From Akkermansiaceae bacterium (lineage in GTDB: Bacteria > Verrucomicrobiota > Verrucomicrobiia > Verrucomicrobiales > Akkermansiaceae), in contig JALZUH010000121.1 in assembly GCA_023301645.1 (NCBI GenBank), positions 1 to 11,430 on the forward strand: a stretch of DNA of 11,430 nucleotides, written 5' to 3'. Both the position numbers and the translations under genes were made by a program. This document shows positions 1-6,573 of the stretch, one piece after another. The notes under the pieces were generated by a model. The model was not told the origin of the DNA. It was given only the letters and a program-made list of their open reading frames with translations, and did not search any database. The stretch's first letter is position 1, and the number at the start of each line of letters is the position of its first letter.

Positions 1-144
1 TTCAAAAATGAAGACTCCAAGCTCTTTGTAGAACTTGAGCGCTCCCACAGTGGCCGCCTCACCTTCCGCACCGATCCATCACTCCACCGCGAGCACTTCA
101 CTATCATCGAAGCTGCTACAGATAAAAAGCTCCACGAGGGGTAA
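1..144 (+). CDS. C-terminal end of an unrecognised protein (5' partial)
   Basis: The first frame is open from base 1 to a TAA at 142-144 and encodes the last 47 residues of a protein that begins upstream of the window. The fragment is mixed and hydrophilic (it starts FKNEDSKLFVELERSHSG and ends TDKKLHEG), with alternating polar and hydrophobic residues suggesting a beta-rich C-terminal domain. I do not recognise the family. The next gene begins 15 bases downstream on the same strand, in the same frame after the stop, so the two are probably cotranscribed. The frame is credible because it runs unbroken into a stop just before another gene and its codon choice resembles its neighbours. Confidence 0.6.
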   Translation, partial: FKNEDSKLFVELERSHSGRLTFRTDPSLHREHFTIIEAATDKKLHEG

Positions 145-159
145 TCAAAGCACTCAACA

Positions 160-510
160 TTGCCTGAAAGTAAAACCATCACCATCGATGAAATAACTTC
201 CCCCAAAGACGGGGCAAGCTCGAAGAAGAGCGGCCCTGTCTTTGGCACATCGACTAAAGGATCGTCTAAGCAAACATCCAAGAAAGCCTCCAAAAACCCA
301 CTGGGCGCTCTCGGCTGGAAAGCACTCCTCGTGCTCAAAGCCACCCAAGGCTTCATGTTCTTGCGCAGCAAGAGCTATGGCAAATGGCTGATTATCCCAG
401 CGGTTATTCTTACTACTTTAGCCATCATCATTATCGCCATACCACTCGCTCTCATTGCCATTGTATGGTTTATTCTCAAAACGCTACTCCACCCCACCAA
501 ACCCCGATAG
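160..510 (+). CDS. Small membrane protein with Lys/Ser-rich N-terminus, TTG start
   Basis: This 116-residue protein is of unknown function. Residues 1 to about 50 are polar and rich in Lys, Ser and Thr, with runs such as SKQTSKKASKNP, and look disordered. Residues about 75-110 form a long hydrophobic stretch (WLIIPAVILTTLAIIIIAI, then PLALIAIVWFILKTLL), either one long transmembrane helix or a tight hairpin broken at the Pro. The C-terminus is short and basic (HPTKPR). TTG at 160 is the only plausible start: the frame is closed by the TAA at 142-144, and the first in-frame ATG is at residue 66. No good Shine-Dalgarno sits at normal spacing; the nearest purine run (GAGGGG, 136-141) is 18 bases away. 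The gene lies between two other plus-strand genes and may share their transcript. A cytoplasmic basic tail on a membrane anchor would suit binding to acidic partners, but that is a guess. Confidence 0.6.
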   Translation: MPESKTITIDEITSPKDGASSKKSGPVFGTSTKGSSKQTSKKASKNPLGALGWKALLVLKATQGFMFLRSKSYGKWLIIPAVILTTLAIIIIAIPLALIAIVWFILKTLLHPTKPR

Positions 511-556
511 CCCCCTTTGCAATGATCCACCACTCATTGCCACCTCACTCACAGCC

Positions 557-1447
557 ATGAATGACTCGTTACTAGCCCAAAGCCCCCTTGCAAACATCAC
601 TGCAAAAATAAGCCTTAACCTCTCCAAAGCACTCCTCGTGCTCTTTGCTGGAGCCTTTGCCCATGCGGAGAAACCCGTGAAAATAGGTGTCATCCCACGC
701 AAGGCTGCACCAGCTATCAGTGCCCCCAGAGCCATTGTCGTCGACTACGAAAGCGGACGCATCCTCTATACGAAAAATGCCTACACCCGCTGCGCTGTAG
801 CGAGCACACAGAAGCTCCTCACAGCACTCTGCGTCATGGATAATGGCAATACTGAGAAAAACATCCATATTGTCAAAAGTGACACATGGGTCGTGCCAAC
901 CAAGCTCGGTATCCAACCTGGCCAAAACTACACCAGAAGAAGATTGGTAGGTGCTCTCCTCGTAAAAAGCGGTAACGACGTAGCGCGAGCACTCGCACGA
1001 AGTGTAGCTGGAAGTGAAACAGGATTCGCCGACGTCATGAACAAAAAAGCCGCGCAACTAGGAATGAAGAGCTCCCACTTCATTAACCCACACGGATTAA
1101 CAGCCCCGGGGCAGTATTCCACAGCCCATGACATGGCGATCTGCGCGCGCGAAGTCCTCAAGAGTTCTGTCCTCAGAGGCATTATTAAGACTAAGGCCTA
1201 TAACTTCCTATTCTCAAATGGAAAGACCACCTACCTTACCAACACTAATAGACTACTCAAATCTGTCCCCTACTGCCACGGTATGAAAACAGGCACGACA
1301 AGAGCCTCGGGCCGTTGCCTCGTCTCCAGTGGCACCCTCAATGGAAGAACAACGATTGTCGTCGTCTTAGGCGCGACATCGAGCACTATTTGGAATGACT
1401 CTGAAAATCTTCTTCGCTGGTCACTAGAGCGCCCTCCAGCAAACTAA
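557..1447 (+). CDS. Exported D-alanyl-D-alanine carboxypeptidase (peptidase S11, low-molecular-mass PBP)
   Basis: This 296-residue protein should remove the terminal D-Ala from peptidoglycan pentapeptide stems in the periplasm, limiting 4-3 cross-linking. All three penicillin-binding signatures are present: SxxK as S83-T-Q-K86 (S83 the acyl nucleophile), SxN as S138-G-N140, and K244-T-G246. An N-terminal signal peptide (hydrophobic LSKALLVLFAGAFAHA, predicted cut AHA|EKP near residue 37) supports export. The frame is open further upstream (a TTG at 455 overlapping the previous gene), but ATG at 557 places the signal peptide correctly and is preferred. A second, out-of-frame ATG sits 4 bases downstream. 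The protein ends soon after the catalytic domain and lacks the C-terminal beta domain and membrane-anchoring helix of E. coli PBP5, so it is a minimal, probably soluble form. The bioF gene follows after 33 bases. Family assignment is secure; carboxypeptidase rather than endopeptidase activity is inferred from the family. Confidence 0.92.
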   Translation: MNDSLLAQSPLANITAKISLNLSKALLVLFAGAFAHAEKPVKIGVIPRKAAPAISAPRAIVVDYESGRILYTKNAYTRCAVASTQKLLTALCVMDNGNTEKNIHIVKSDTWVVPTKLGIQPGQNYTRRRLVGALLVKSGNDVARALARSVAGSETGFADVMNKKAAQLGMKSSHFINPHGLTAPGQYSTAHDMAICAREVLKSSVLRGIIKTKAYNFLFSNGKTTYLTNTNRLLKSVPYCHGMKTGTTRASGRCLVSSGTLNGRTTIVVVLGATSSTIWNDSENLLRWSLERPPAN

Positions 1448-1480
1448 GCGCCCAACACTCATCCAAGAACCTACCGCGCT

Positions 1481-2620
1481 ATGAGACGCCCTGAAGATGA
1501 GTTAGACCAGCTCGACAAGTCATCACTAAGACGCCAGCTCCAGCTAGCTGACCCGTCACTCAAGAACTTCTCATCCAATGACTACTTAGCCCTCTCTCAG
1601 CACCCTGAGGTCAAGCTAGCCTATCAGCATGCCATCGACGCTCATGGTGCCGGAGCTACTGCATCACGACTACTCTCTGGCGGCTCAGAGCCACACCAAG
1701 AGCTCGAAGAATACATCAGCCGCGCCAAGGGAACAGAAGCCGCCCTAAGCTTCTCCACTGGCTACGCCACAGCCGTAGGAGTCATCACCGCAGTGCTGCA
1801 AAAAGGTGACACCGTCATTCTAGACAAACTCTGCCACGCCAGCCTCATTGATGGTGCCAGAATGAGCGGAGCAACACTACGTGTATTCCCTCATAATAAC
1901 CTCACTAAGCTAGAATCACTACTCGCCACTGCCCGACCCACAGAAACATCTCGCACCCTCGTCATCACAGAATCTGTTTTCAGCATGGACGGTGACACAG
2001 CCCCACTGGCTGAAATCAGCCAGCTCACCCAAGCAGCAGGTGCCTTACTCATGGTGGACGAAGCTCACGCCCTCGGACTACTAGGTGACACCGGCATGGG
2101 ACTCGCCGAGCAGCTCGGCATCCAGAGCCAAATCGACTTCCAAATGGGCACCCTAGGTAAAGCCGCAGGCGTCGCAGGTGGATATATCGCCTGCAGCCAG
2201 ATATGGGTCGATCTACTGATCAATAAAGCCAGATCACTCATCTACTCCACAGCCCCTCCCCCCGGCCAAGCCGCAGCAGCCACCGTAGCACTAAAAATCA
2301 TCACCAGCCAAGAAGGATCTCAACTAAGAGAACAACTCTCCCAAAACATCGAGACCTTCCGCCAGCATATCAAGCCAGAAGCTTGCTCGATACCAGCCTC
2401 TCAGGCATCTTCATCCTCAGCCATTATACCATGGATGGTCGGTGACTCTGCTGAGGCACTTGAGCTATCTAAAAAGCTCAGAAACGAGGGGTTTCTCATC
2501 CCCGCCATACGCTTTCCCACTGTGCCGAAAAACACCGCTCGACTGAGAATCACATTCAATGCCGCCGATCAAACAGACGACATTATCCAGCTCGCACGTC
2601 TGCTAAACGAGCTCTCATAA
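1481..2620 (+). CDS. bioF: 8-amino-7-oxononanoate synthase (KAPA synthase)
   Basis: This PLP enzyme (alpha-oxoamine synthase family, fold type I) condenses a pimeloyl thioester with L-alanine, releasing CO2, to give 8-amino-7-oxononanoate, the first ring-assembly step of biotin synthesis. It has 379 residues against about 384 for E. coli BioF. Visible signatures are FSSNDYLALS (30-39), GAGATASRLLSGG (56-68), His119 that stacks on PLP in the family, DEAHALG (193-199) with Asp193 contacting the pyridine nitrogen, and the Schiff-base lysine K227 in MGTLGKAAG. Serine palmitoyl- and 2-amino-3-ketobutyrate-CoA ligases are relatives; the short N-terminus that enters directly at the FSSNDYL motif favours BioF. 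ATG at 1481 fits the family start, with no clear Shine-Dalgarno. It lies 33 bases after the carboxypeptidase gene and may be cotranscribed with it. No other biotin gene is adjacent; bioB is on the opposite strand about 5 kb away. Confidence 0.92.
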   Translation: MRRPEDELDQLDKSSLRRQLQLADPSLKNFSSNDYLALSQHPEVKLAYQHAIDAHGAGATASRLLSGGSEPHQELEEYISRAKGTEAALSFSTGYATAVGVITAVLQKGDTVILDKLCHASLIDGARMSGATLRVFPHNNLTKLESLLATARPTETSRTLVITESVFSMDGDTAPLAEISQLTQAAGALLMVDEAHALGLLGDTGMGLAEQLGIQSQIDFQMGTLGKAAGVAGGYIACSQIWVDLLINKARSLIYSTAPPPGQAAAATVALKIITSQEGSQLREQLSQNIETFRQHIKPEACSIPASQASSSSAIIPWMVGDSAEALELSKKLRNEGFLIPAIRFPTVPKNTARLRITFNAADQTDDIIQLARLLNELS

Positions 2621-2651
2621 TAGTCACCATTTGAGGAGAACCCCCAAGATT

Positions 2652-4586
2652 CTACTCCCCTTGATCAAGCAGGACCTCAAGAGCGTAGCCGTGCTCGCCA
2701 ATGCTCACCTCCGACAAATCTAGCACAAGAGCACCAGCTTTCTGGCTCCAGCTCACTGCGCTATCATCGCCCAATACGCGCACGGAGGAAATCTTACCTA
2801 CTGACTGACCAAGTGACAGCACTCGAACCTCACCCTTCGGCTTCACCAAGGACATCACATACACCTTGTTGTCACGGGCGCTGAACCAAAAGTCCTCTTG
2901 AGTGAACTCCCTCGAAAAGCCATGATGAGCACGACTTCCCGTGCCAGAAAGCAGTGACTCACTGCCACCCTCATGCGGGATACTCCAGCGAGTGGTGCCA
3001 AAGATAGCCTCACTGTTTTTATCAACCCACGCGCCTACTTCATGGAAATGCTTCACACAGCTAGCTGGCACCTCACCAGCACCATCTGGCCCGATATTAA
3101 GTAGGTAATTCCCGCCCTTAGAGACGATATCAATGAAGTAGTAGAGAAGCTCCTGAGTGCTCTTCCAGTCCTCATCATGCGCCTTATACCCCCACGAGTT
3201 ATTAGCCGTGCCACAGGTTTCCCAATGCTTTGCCAAGTTCACATCCGCTCCCGGTATCACATTATCACCAGCATCTAAGTAATCACCAAACTGATAGCCA
3301 ACTCTGCGGTTCACCACCACTTGAGGATTGATCTCGTAGATCATTTTGTAGAAATCAAACGCCTGCTCCTCAGTAATAAATCCATCTCCATCAAACCAAA
3401 TCAGGCGCAGCTTCGGCAACAGTGCCAGTAACTCTCTCACCTGAGGATACGCCTTCGTCTCTAGGTAATGATCATAGTCATTAGGGCTCGGATCCCACGT
3501 ATTCTTCCCCTGCTTATGCGTGTAGATACCCAGCTTATCGTGCTTTTTCTGCACACTCGCCACATTACCATCCGAGCCATCTCTCCAGTCATTGCCATGC
3601 GAGTAATAAACACCGAACTCCACGCCAACCTCTAGGCACGCATCGTAGAGCTCTTTGATAAGGTCTCCCTCATAGGGGCTCGCGTCTGCAATATCAAAAT
3701 CAGATGACTGAGAATCAAAAAGGGCAAAACCATCATGATGCTTAGCCGTAACAACCACATACTTCATGCCCGTCTTTTTAGCTAGCGCAGCGATATTTTT
3801 GGCAAATGAAGCGTCTGGGTTGAAGTCCTTAGCCAACTGCGCGTATTCATCTCTCGGTATCCTAAAGGTCGACATCAGCCACTCAGCGACACGAGGCCCC
3901 GCATAAGGTGACTGCTCGATCTTCGTCCCCTTCCATACCCCCGACGCCTGAGAATAGATCCCCCAGTGGATAAACATTCCAAAGCGAGCCTCTTTAAACC
4001 ACCTCAATCCACTCTGCTTCGCCTCAGACTCATGCATCGAGCGCCACTGCTGGTGATATTTACCAGACCCTATCCTATTACTATGGTGAGGTAGCAAACG
4101 GACTTTGCTAAAAGGTAAATCAGAAGACACCGATAGCTTATACTTACCGCTACGATTAAAGGAAACAGACTTCTTAAACTCGAAGGCCACCATATCGCCA
4201 AAAGCGTAGTTCGGCTTCAGCGCTTCGGTCGATTTAGCACCAGCCACGATCATATGCGCCTTCTGAGGCACACCATCCTTCGCAGCGAATGAAACCCCTT
4301 TATCAAAGAGTATCTGCACTACATACTTTCCCGACTCATTAGGATGAATATCCCATGTCGTCACATCCCCCACCTGCTCACCCGCTGATTGATCCATGAC
4401 CAGCCAGTGACTACTTACAGGATCAGCTACCCTCTTCGGGTTCGATTTCAAATCCACCTCAGCACAAGCCAAACACGAAACACCGAGTAAGATCATCCAA
4501 CGCAGTGGGTATTTGGTTAGCATGATTAGATCGGTTTTCATGAAATTCAACATAGGTATGGGTCGCAAATTTAATAACAACGTCAT
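2652..4586 (-). CDS. Secreted alpha-L-fucosidase (GH29) with N-terminal beta-type domain
   Basis: This protein of up to 644 residues should hydrolyse terminal alpha-L-fucose from glycans outside the cytoplasm by a retaining mechanism. GH29 signatures run in order: FGMFIHWG (202-209), AKHHDGFALF (281-290), YYSHGNDW (327-334), LIWFDGDG (395-402) with Asp399 as likely nucleophile, HWETCGTANNSWGY (454-467) and NYLLNIGPDG (493-502). Residues about 45-175, before the catalytic domain, look like a beta-sandwich or carbohydrate-binding module; residues about 545-640 form a C-terminal beta domain. The N-terminus carries an export signal (WMILLGVSCLACA|EV). Four in-frame ATGs (4586, 4553, 4541, 4523) compete; the last gives a normal 21-residue signal peptide, and no Shine-Dalgarno decides. 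The longest form is given here. It is transcribed alone, divergent from moaC and convergent with bioF. Fucose-containing sulfated algal polysaccharide or mucin are possible substrates (inference). Confidence 0.92.
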   Translation of the reverse strand: MTLLLNLRPIPMLNFMKTDLIMLTKYPLRWMILLGVSCLACAEVDLKSNPKRVADPVSSHWLVMDQSAGEQVGDVTTWDIHPNESGKYVVQILFDKGVSFAAKDGVPQKAHMIVAGAKSTEALKPNYAFGDMVAFEFKKSVSFNRSGKYKLSVSSDLPFSKVRLLPHHSNRIGSGKYHQQWRSMHESEAKQSGLRWFKEARFGMFIHWGIYSQASGVWKGTKIEQSPYAGPRVAEWLMSTFRIPRDEYAQLAKDFNPDASFAKNIAALAKKTGMKYVVVTAKHHDGFALFDSQSSDFDIADASPYEGDLIKELYDACLEVGVEFGVYYSHGNDWRDGSDGNVASVQKKHDKLGIYTHKQGKNTWDPSPNDYDHYLETKAYPQVRELLALLPKLRLIWFDGDGFITEEQAFDFYKMIYEINPQVVVNRRVGYQFGDYLDAGDNVIPGADVNLAKHWETCGTANNSWGYKAHDEDWKSTQELLYYFIDIVSKGGNYLLNIGPDGAGEVPASCVKHFHEVGAWVDKNSEAIFGTTRWSIPHEGGSESLLSGTGSRAHHGFSREFTQEDFWFSARDNKVYVMSLVKPKGEVRVLSLGQSVGKISSVRVLGDDSAVSWSQKAGALVLDLSEVSIGEHGYALEVLLDQGE

Positions 4587-4612
4587 CGTGACTGGAAAAA
4601 TACGGAAACTAG

Positions 4613-4618
4613 ATTATA
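4613..4618 (-). promoter_or_regulatory. Candidate -10 box for the fucosidase gene
   Basis: The minus strand reads TATAAT here, an exact match to the sigma-70 -10 consensus, 27 bases before the longest fucosidase start (4586). Transcription would begin near 4606. No good -35 element is seen at the normal distance (4636-4641 reads ATAAAA on the minus strand), so this is only a candidate. The rest of the 203-base divergent region 4587-4789 shows no strong hairpin or riboswitch-like motif that I can recognise, and no convincing plus-strand promoter for moaC. Confidence 0.35.
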
Positions 4619-4789
4619 GATACGTCAGCTCCTCGTTTTATTTTTCACTTTTCTGCCTAAACACTTCATAAACAGACGACTATAGAGCGATGAGACTTAA
4701 GAAAAGAATATCCCTCTGACACGAGTGATTGCTTGCCCCAAGACATCCTTCAGACCATCTTTTCCCCAACCCAGACATGAGACCCTGAC

Positions 4790-5266
4790 ATGAACGAATT
4801 CACACATATTGATCAAAACAACCAGCCAGGCATGGTGGACGTATCCGCCAAATCACGAACTCAGCGCACGGCCACTGCTCAGAGCCTCATCGAGGTAGGC
4901 CCCGACGTTATGGCATTACTCAGCGGCGGCGAGATCCAGAGTAAAAAAGGCCCAGTCTTCCACACCGCAATCATTGCAGGAACAATGGCTGCCAAGAAAA
5001 CATCTGATCTCATCCCCTTCTGCCACCCGCTCCCCCTCGAGGACTGCAAAATCGCCATCGAAGCCGCAGAAAACAACATCATCTCCATCACCTGCACCTG
5101 TATCACTACAGCTCGCACCGGCATCGAAATGGAAGCCCTCGCAGGAGCCTCTGGAGCAGCACTCACCCTCTACGACATGTGTAAGGCAGTGTCCAAAGAC
5201 ATGTGCATCATTGAGACCAAACTCCTCAAAAAAACAGGCGGTAAATCTGACTACCTAGCTTCATGA
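4790..5266 (+). CDS. moaC: Cyclic pyranopterin monophosphate synthase MoaC
   Basis: MoaC converts the MoaA product, 3',8-cyclo-7,8-dihydro-GTP, to cyclic pyranopterin monophosphate in the second step of molybdenum cofactor synthesis, in the cytoplasm and usually as a hexamer. The 158-residue length is normal. Family motifs are FTHID (4-8), MVDVSAK (15-21), AGTMAAKKTSDLIPFCHPL (63-81) with active-site His79, TGIEMEAL (110-117), and LYDMCKAVSKDM (127-138) with Asp129 and Lys132, then the KTGGKSD tail. ATG at 4790 fits the family start; GAGACC a few bases upstream is at best a weak Shine-Dalgarno. The stop overlaps the next gene's start by 4 bases (ATGA), so moaC and the MobA-MoaD fusion are translationally coupled. 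moaA and moaE are not in the window. Confidence 0.95.
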   Translation: MNEFTHIDQNNQPGMVDVSAKSRTQRTATAQSLIEVGPDVMALLSGGEIQSKKGPVFHTAIIAGTMAAKKTSDLIPFCHPLPLEDCKIAIEAAENNIISITCTCITTARTGIEMEALAGASGAALTLYDMCKAVSKDMCIIETKLLKKTGGKSDYLAS

Positions 5267-6075
5267 AAGGACTACTACTCATAGGTGGCAAGTCATCACG
5301 CATGGGCAAGGATAAATCCACCCTCAGCTTCCACGACGGACAAACACAAAAGCAGCGTGGCATCGCCCTGCTCCAATCCGTCTGTGATGAAGTCTTCCTC
5401 TCTGTCGGTGCAGACAGCGACCATGAAGAGAATGCCATCGTCGACGCATTCGGCCCAGTCGGTCCACTAGGCGCCATCGCATCAGCGCAGCAAGCCCATC
5501 CCGACAGCACGTGGCTCATTCTCGCCTGCGATCTGCCGCTCCTTGAGCAGCAGCACCTAGAAACCCTCGCCAGCAGCCACAGCGACGCACACCCTGCCAC
5601 CTACTTTACCAGTGCTATCGACTCACAGCCTGAGCCACTATGCGCTATCTGGGATAGAGGCAGTGCACAGGCCGTCTCCGAAGCTATTGCAACCAAACAA
5701 TTCTGCCCACGCAAGGTGCTCAATAACATCAACGGACAAGCCCTCACCTCCCTCGACCCGTGGGCACTGGCAAACACCAACACCCCAGCCGATGTCCTCG
5801 AAGTCAAAGCAAGGCTCGATAACAACCTACAAGAGAAAACACTTACCATTAGCTACTACGCTCAGCTACGTGAGCTCACAGGCGTGCAATCCGAGCAGCA
5901 CACCACCACATCAGTCACCCCTGCAGGAGTCTTTGAAGAAATACGCATCAAGCACAACATCAGCCTCAAGCGTAAAAATATGATGATCGCCATCAACGGC
6001 GAATTCACCGACTGGACTCATCAGGTGCTAGATGGCGAAGAGCTCGTCTTCATCCCACCAGTCGCAGGTGGCTAG
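5263..6075 (+). CDS. MobA-MoaD fusion: molybdenum cofactor guanylyltransferase joined to molybdopterin synthase sulfur carrier
   Basis: One uninterrupted 270-residue frame joins two molybdenum cofactor proteins. Residues 1 to about 183 are MobA-like: the nucleotide-binding loop LLIGGKSSRMGKDKS (5-19, with K18), ILACDLPLL (86-94, Asp90 the probable Mg site), PLCAIWD (125-131) and the NTNTPADVLEV ending (171-181) typical of MobA. MobA transfers GMP from GTP to molybdenum cofactor to make the guanine dinucleotide form. Residues about 193-270 are a whole MoaD: TISYYAQLRELTG (195-207), then LVFIPPVAGG with the C-terminal Gly-Gly that is adenylated and thiocarboxylated to donate sulfur in molybdopterin synthase. 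MoaD needs a free C-terminus, so this order keeps both parts potentially active. It overlaps moaC by 4 bases and ends before a hairpin. A frameshift artefact is unlikely because both domains are complete and in one frame. Confidence 0.92.
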   Translation: MKGLLLIGGKSSRMGKDKSTLSFHDGQTQKQRGIALLQSVCDEVFLSVGADSDHEENAIVDAFGPVGPLGAIASAQQAHPDSTWLILACDLPLLEQQHLETLASSHSDAHPATYFTSAIDSQPEPLCAIWDRGSAQAVSEAIATKQFCPRKVLNNINGQALTSLDPWALANTNTPADVLEVKARLDNNLQEKTLTISYYAQLRELTGVQSEQHTTTSVTPAGVFEEIRIKHNISLKRKNMMIAINGEFTDWTHQVLDGEELVFIPPVAGG

Positions 6076-6093
6076 TAAAAGCTCACCATCAGA

Positions 6094-6120
6094 GAGCTAC
6101 TTGAGAGCATCAAGTAGCTC
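6094..6120. terminator. Perfect 11-bp inverted repeat between convergent operons, probable bidirectional terminator
   Basis: GAGCTACTTGA (6094-6104) and TCAAGTAGCTC (6110-6120) are exact reverse complements around a 5-base loop (GAGCA). The hairpin sits in the 48-base gap between the ends of the MobA-MoaD gene (6075, plus) and the L,D-transpeptidase gene (6124, minus), where a shared terminator would be expected. No immediate T-run follows on the plus strand. On the minus strand a short T-run (CTTTTAC) comes only about 12 bases later. It is therefore not a textbook intrinsic terminator, but position and symmetry make termination or 3'-end protection the best explanation. Confidence 0.6.
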
Positions 6121-6123
6121 GTC

Positions 6124-6573
6124 TTATGCCCCTATGACCAAGGGCACCCCCTCGCTGACACGATTATACAGGTCCACGACATCGCTATTGGACATACGTA
6201 TGCAGCCGCAGCTCTTAGGATGACCTAGATACTGCTCCTGATTTGTCCCGTGAATATAAATGTAGCGGCTCATCGAATTCGCATTCTCTGGATCCAGACC
6301 ATTTAGCCTAAGAATGCGAGTCAGCACCATATCCTCATCACACGACTCACCCTGCCACAGCCCTACAGGCTTGCGGGATTTGAAGATCGTGCCCAGTTCG
6401 GCATCATCACCGATTTTCTCACTCACCTCAAAGCGTCCCTCAGGCGTGCAGTAGCTACCCTCCTCATATCCTAGCCCATTGGCGGCACTTGAGATGACAT
6501 ACTCGTCGAGCACCTCATCGCCTTCGCAGAGCTGCAATAGCTGCTTATCGATAGAAATATAGATATGAATCAT
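6124..6573 (-). CDS. Small L,D-transpeptidase (YkuD)-family protein, no signal peptide, SCGC motif
   Basis: This 149-residue YkuD-domain protein resembles the small, signal-less ErfK/YbiS-type proteins of many proteobacteria. Family features are the opening beta strands (MIHIYISIDKQLLQL), GSYCTPEGRFEV (39-50), DMVLTRIL (81-88), YIYIHGT (104-110, His108), and SCGCIRM (121-127) with Cys124 as catalytic cysteine. Active L,D-transpeptidases normally have [S/T]HGC; here the His is Cys122. The codons read AGC TGC GGC TGC, so a His codon would need at least two base changes. Known members cross-link peptidoglycan 3-3, attach proteins to it, or cleave such links, all outside the cytoplasm, but no export signal is visible here. 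Cytosolic action, non-classical export or a regulatory role are all possible. The start codon overlaps the ketosynthase stop by 4 bases (ATGA), so it is the last gene of the bioB operon. Fold assignment is firm; activity is uncertain. Confidence 0.85.
   Translation of the reverse strand: MIHIYISIDKQLLQLCEGDEVLDEYVISSAANGLGYEEGSYCTPEGRFEVSEKIGDDAELGTIFKSRKPVGLWQGESCDEDMVLTRILRLNGLDPENANSMSRYIYIHGTNQEQYLGHPKSCGCIRMSNSDVVDLYNRVSEGVPLVIGA

Noticed and set aside
572..1057. 161-codon open frame on the minus strand
   Set aside because: It lies wholly opposite the S11 carboxypeptidase gene, whose catalytic motifs are intact, and its translation shows no domain or credible composition.
4464..4472. 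Lipoprotein signal in the fucosidase (Cys in SCLAC)
   Set aside because: Neither Cys is preceded by a standard L-[AS]-[GA]-C box, and ACA|EV is a good ordinary signal peptidase site.
4587..4789. Possible molybdenum cofactor riboswitch upstream of moaC
   Set aside because: I looked for the paired helices and conserved purine loops of that RNA and saw no convincing stems. A covariance-model search would settle it.
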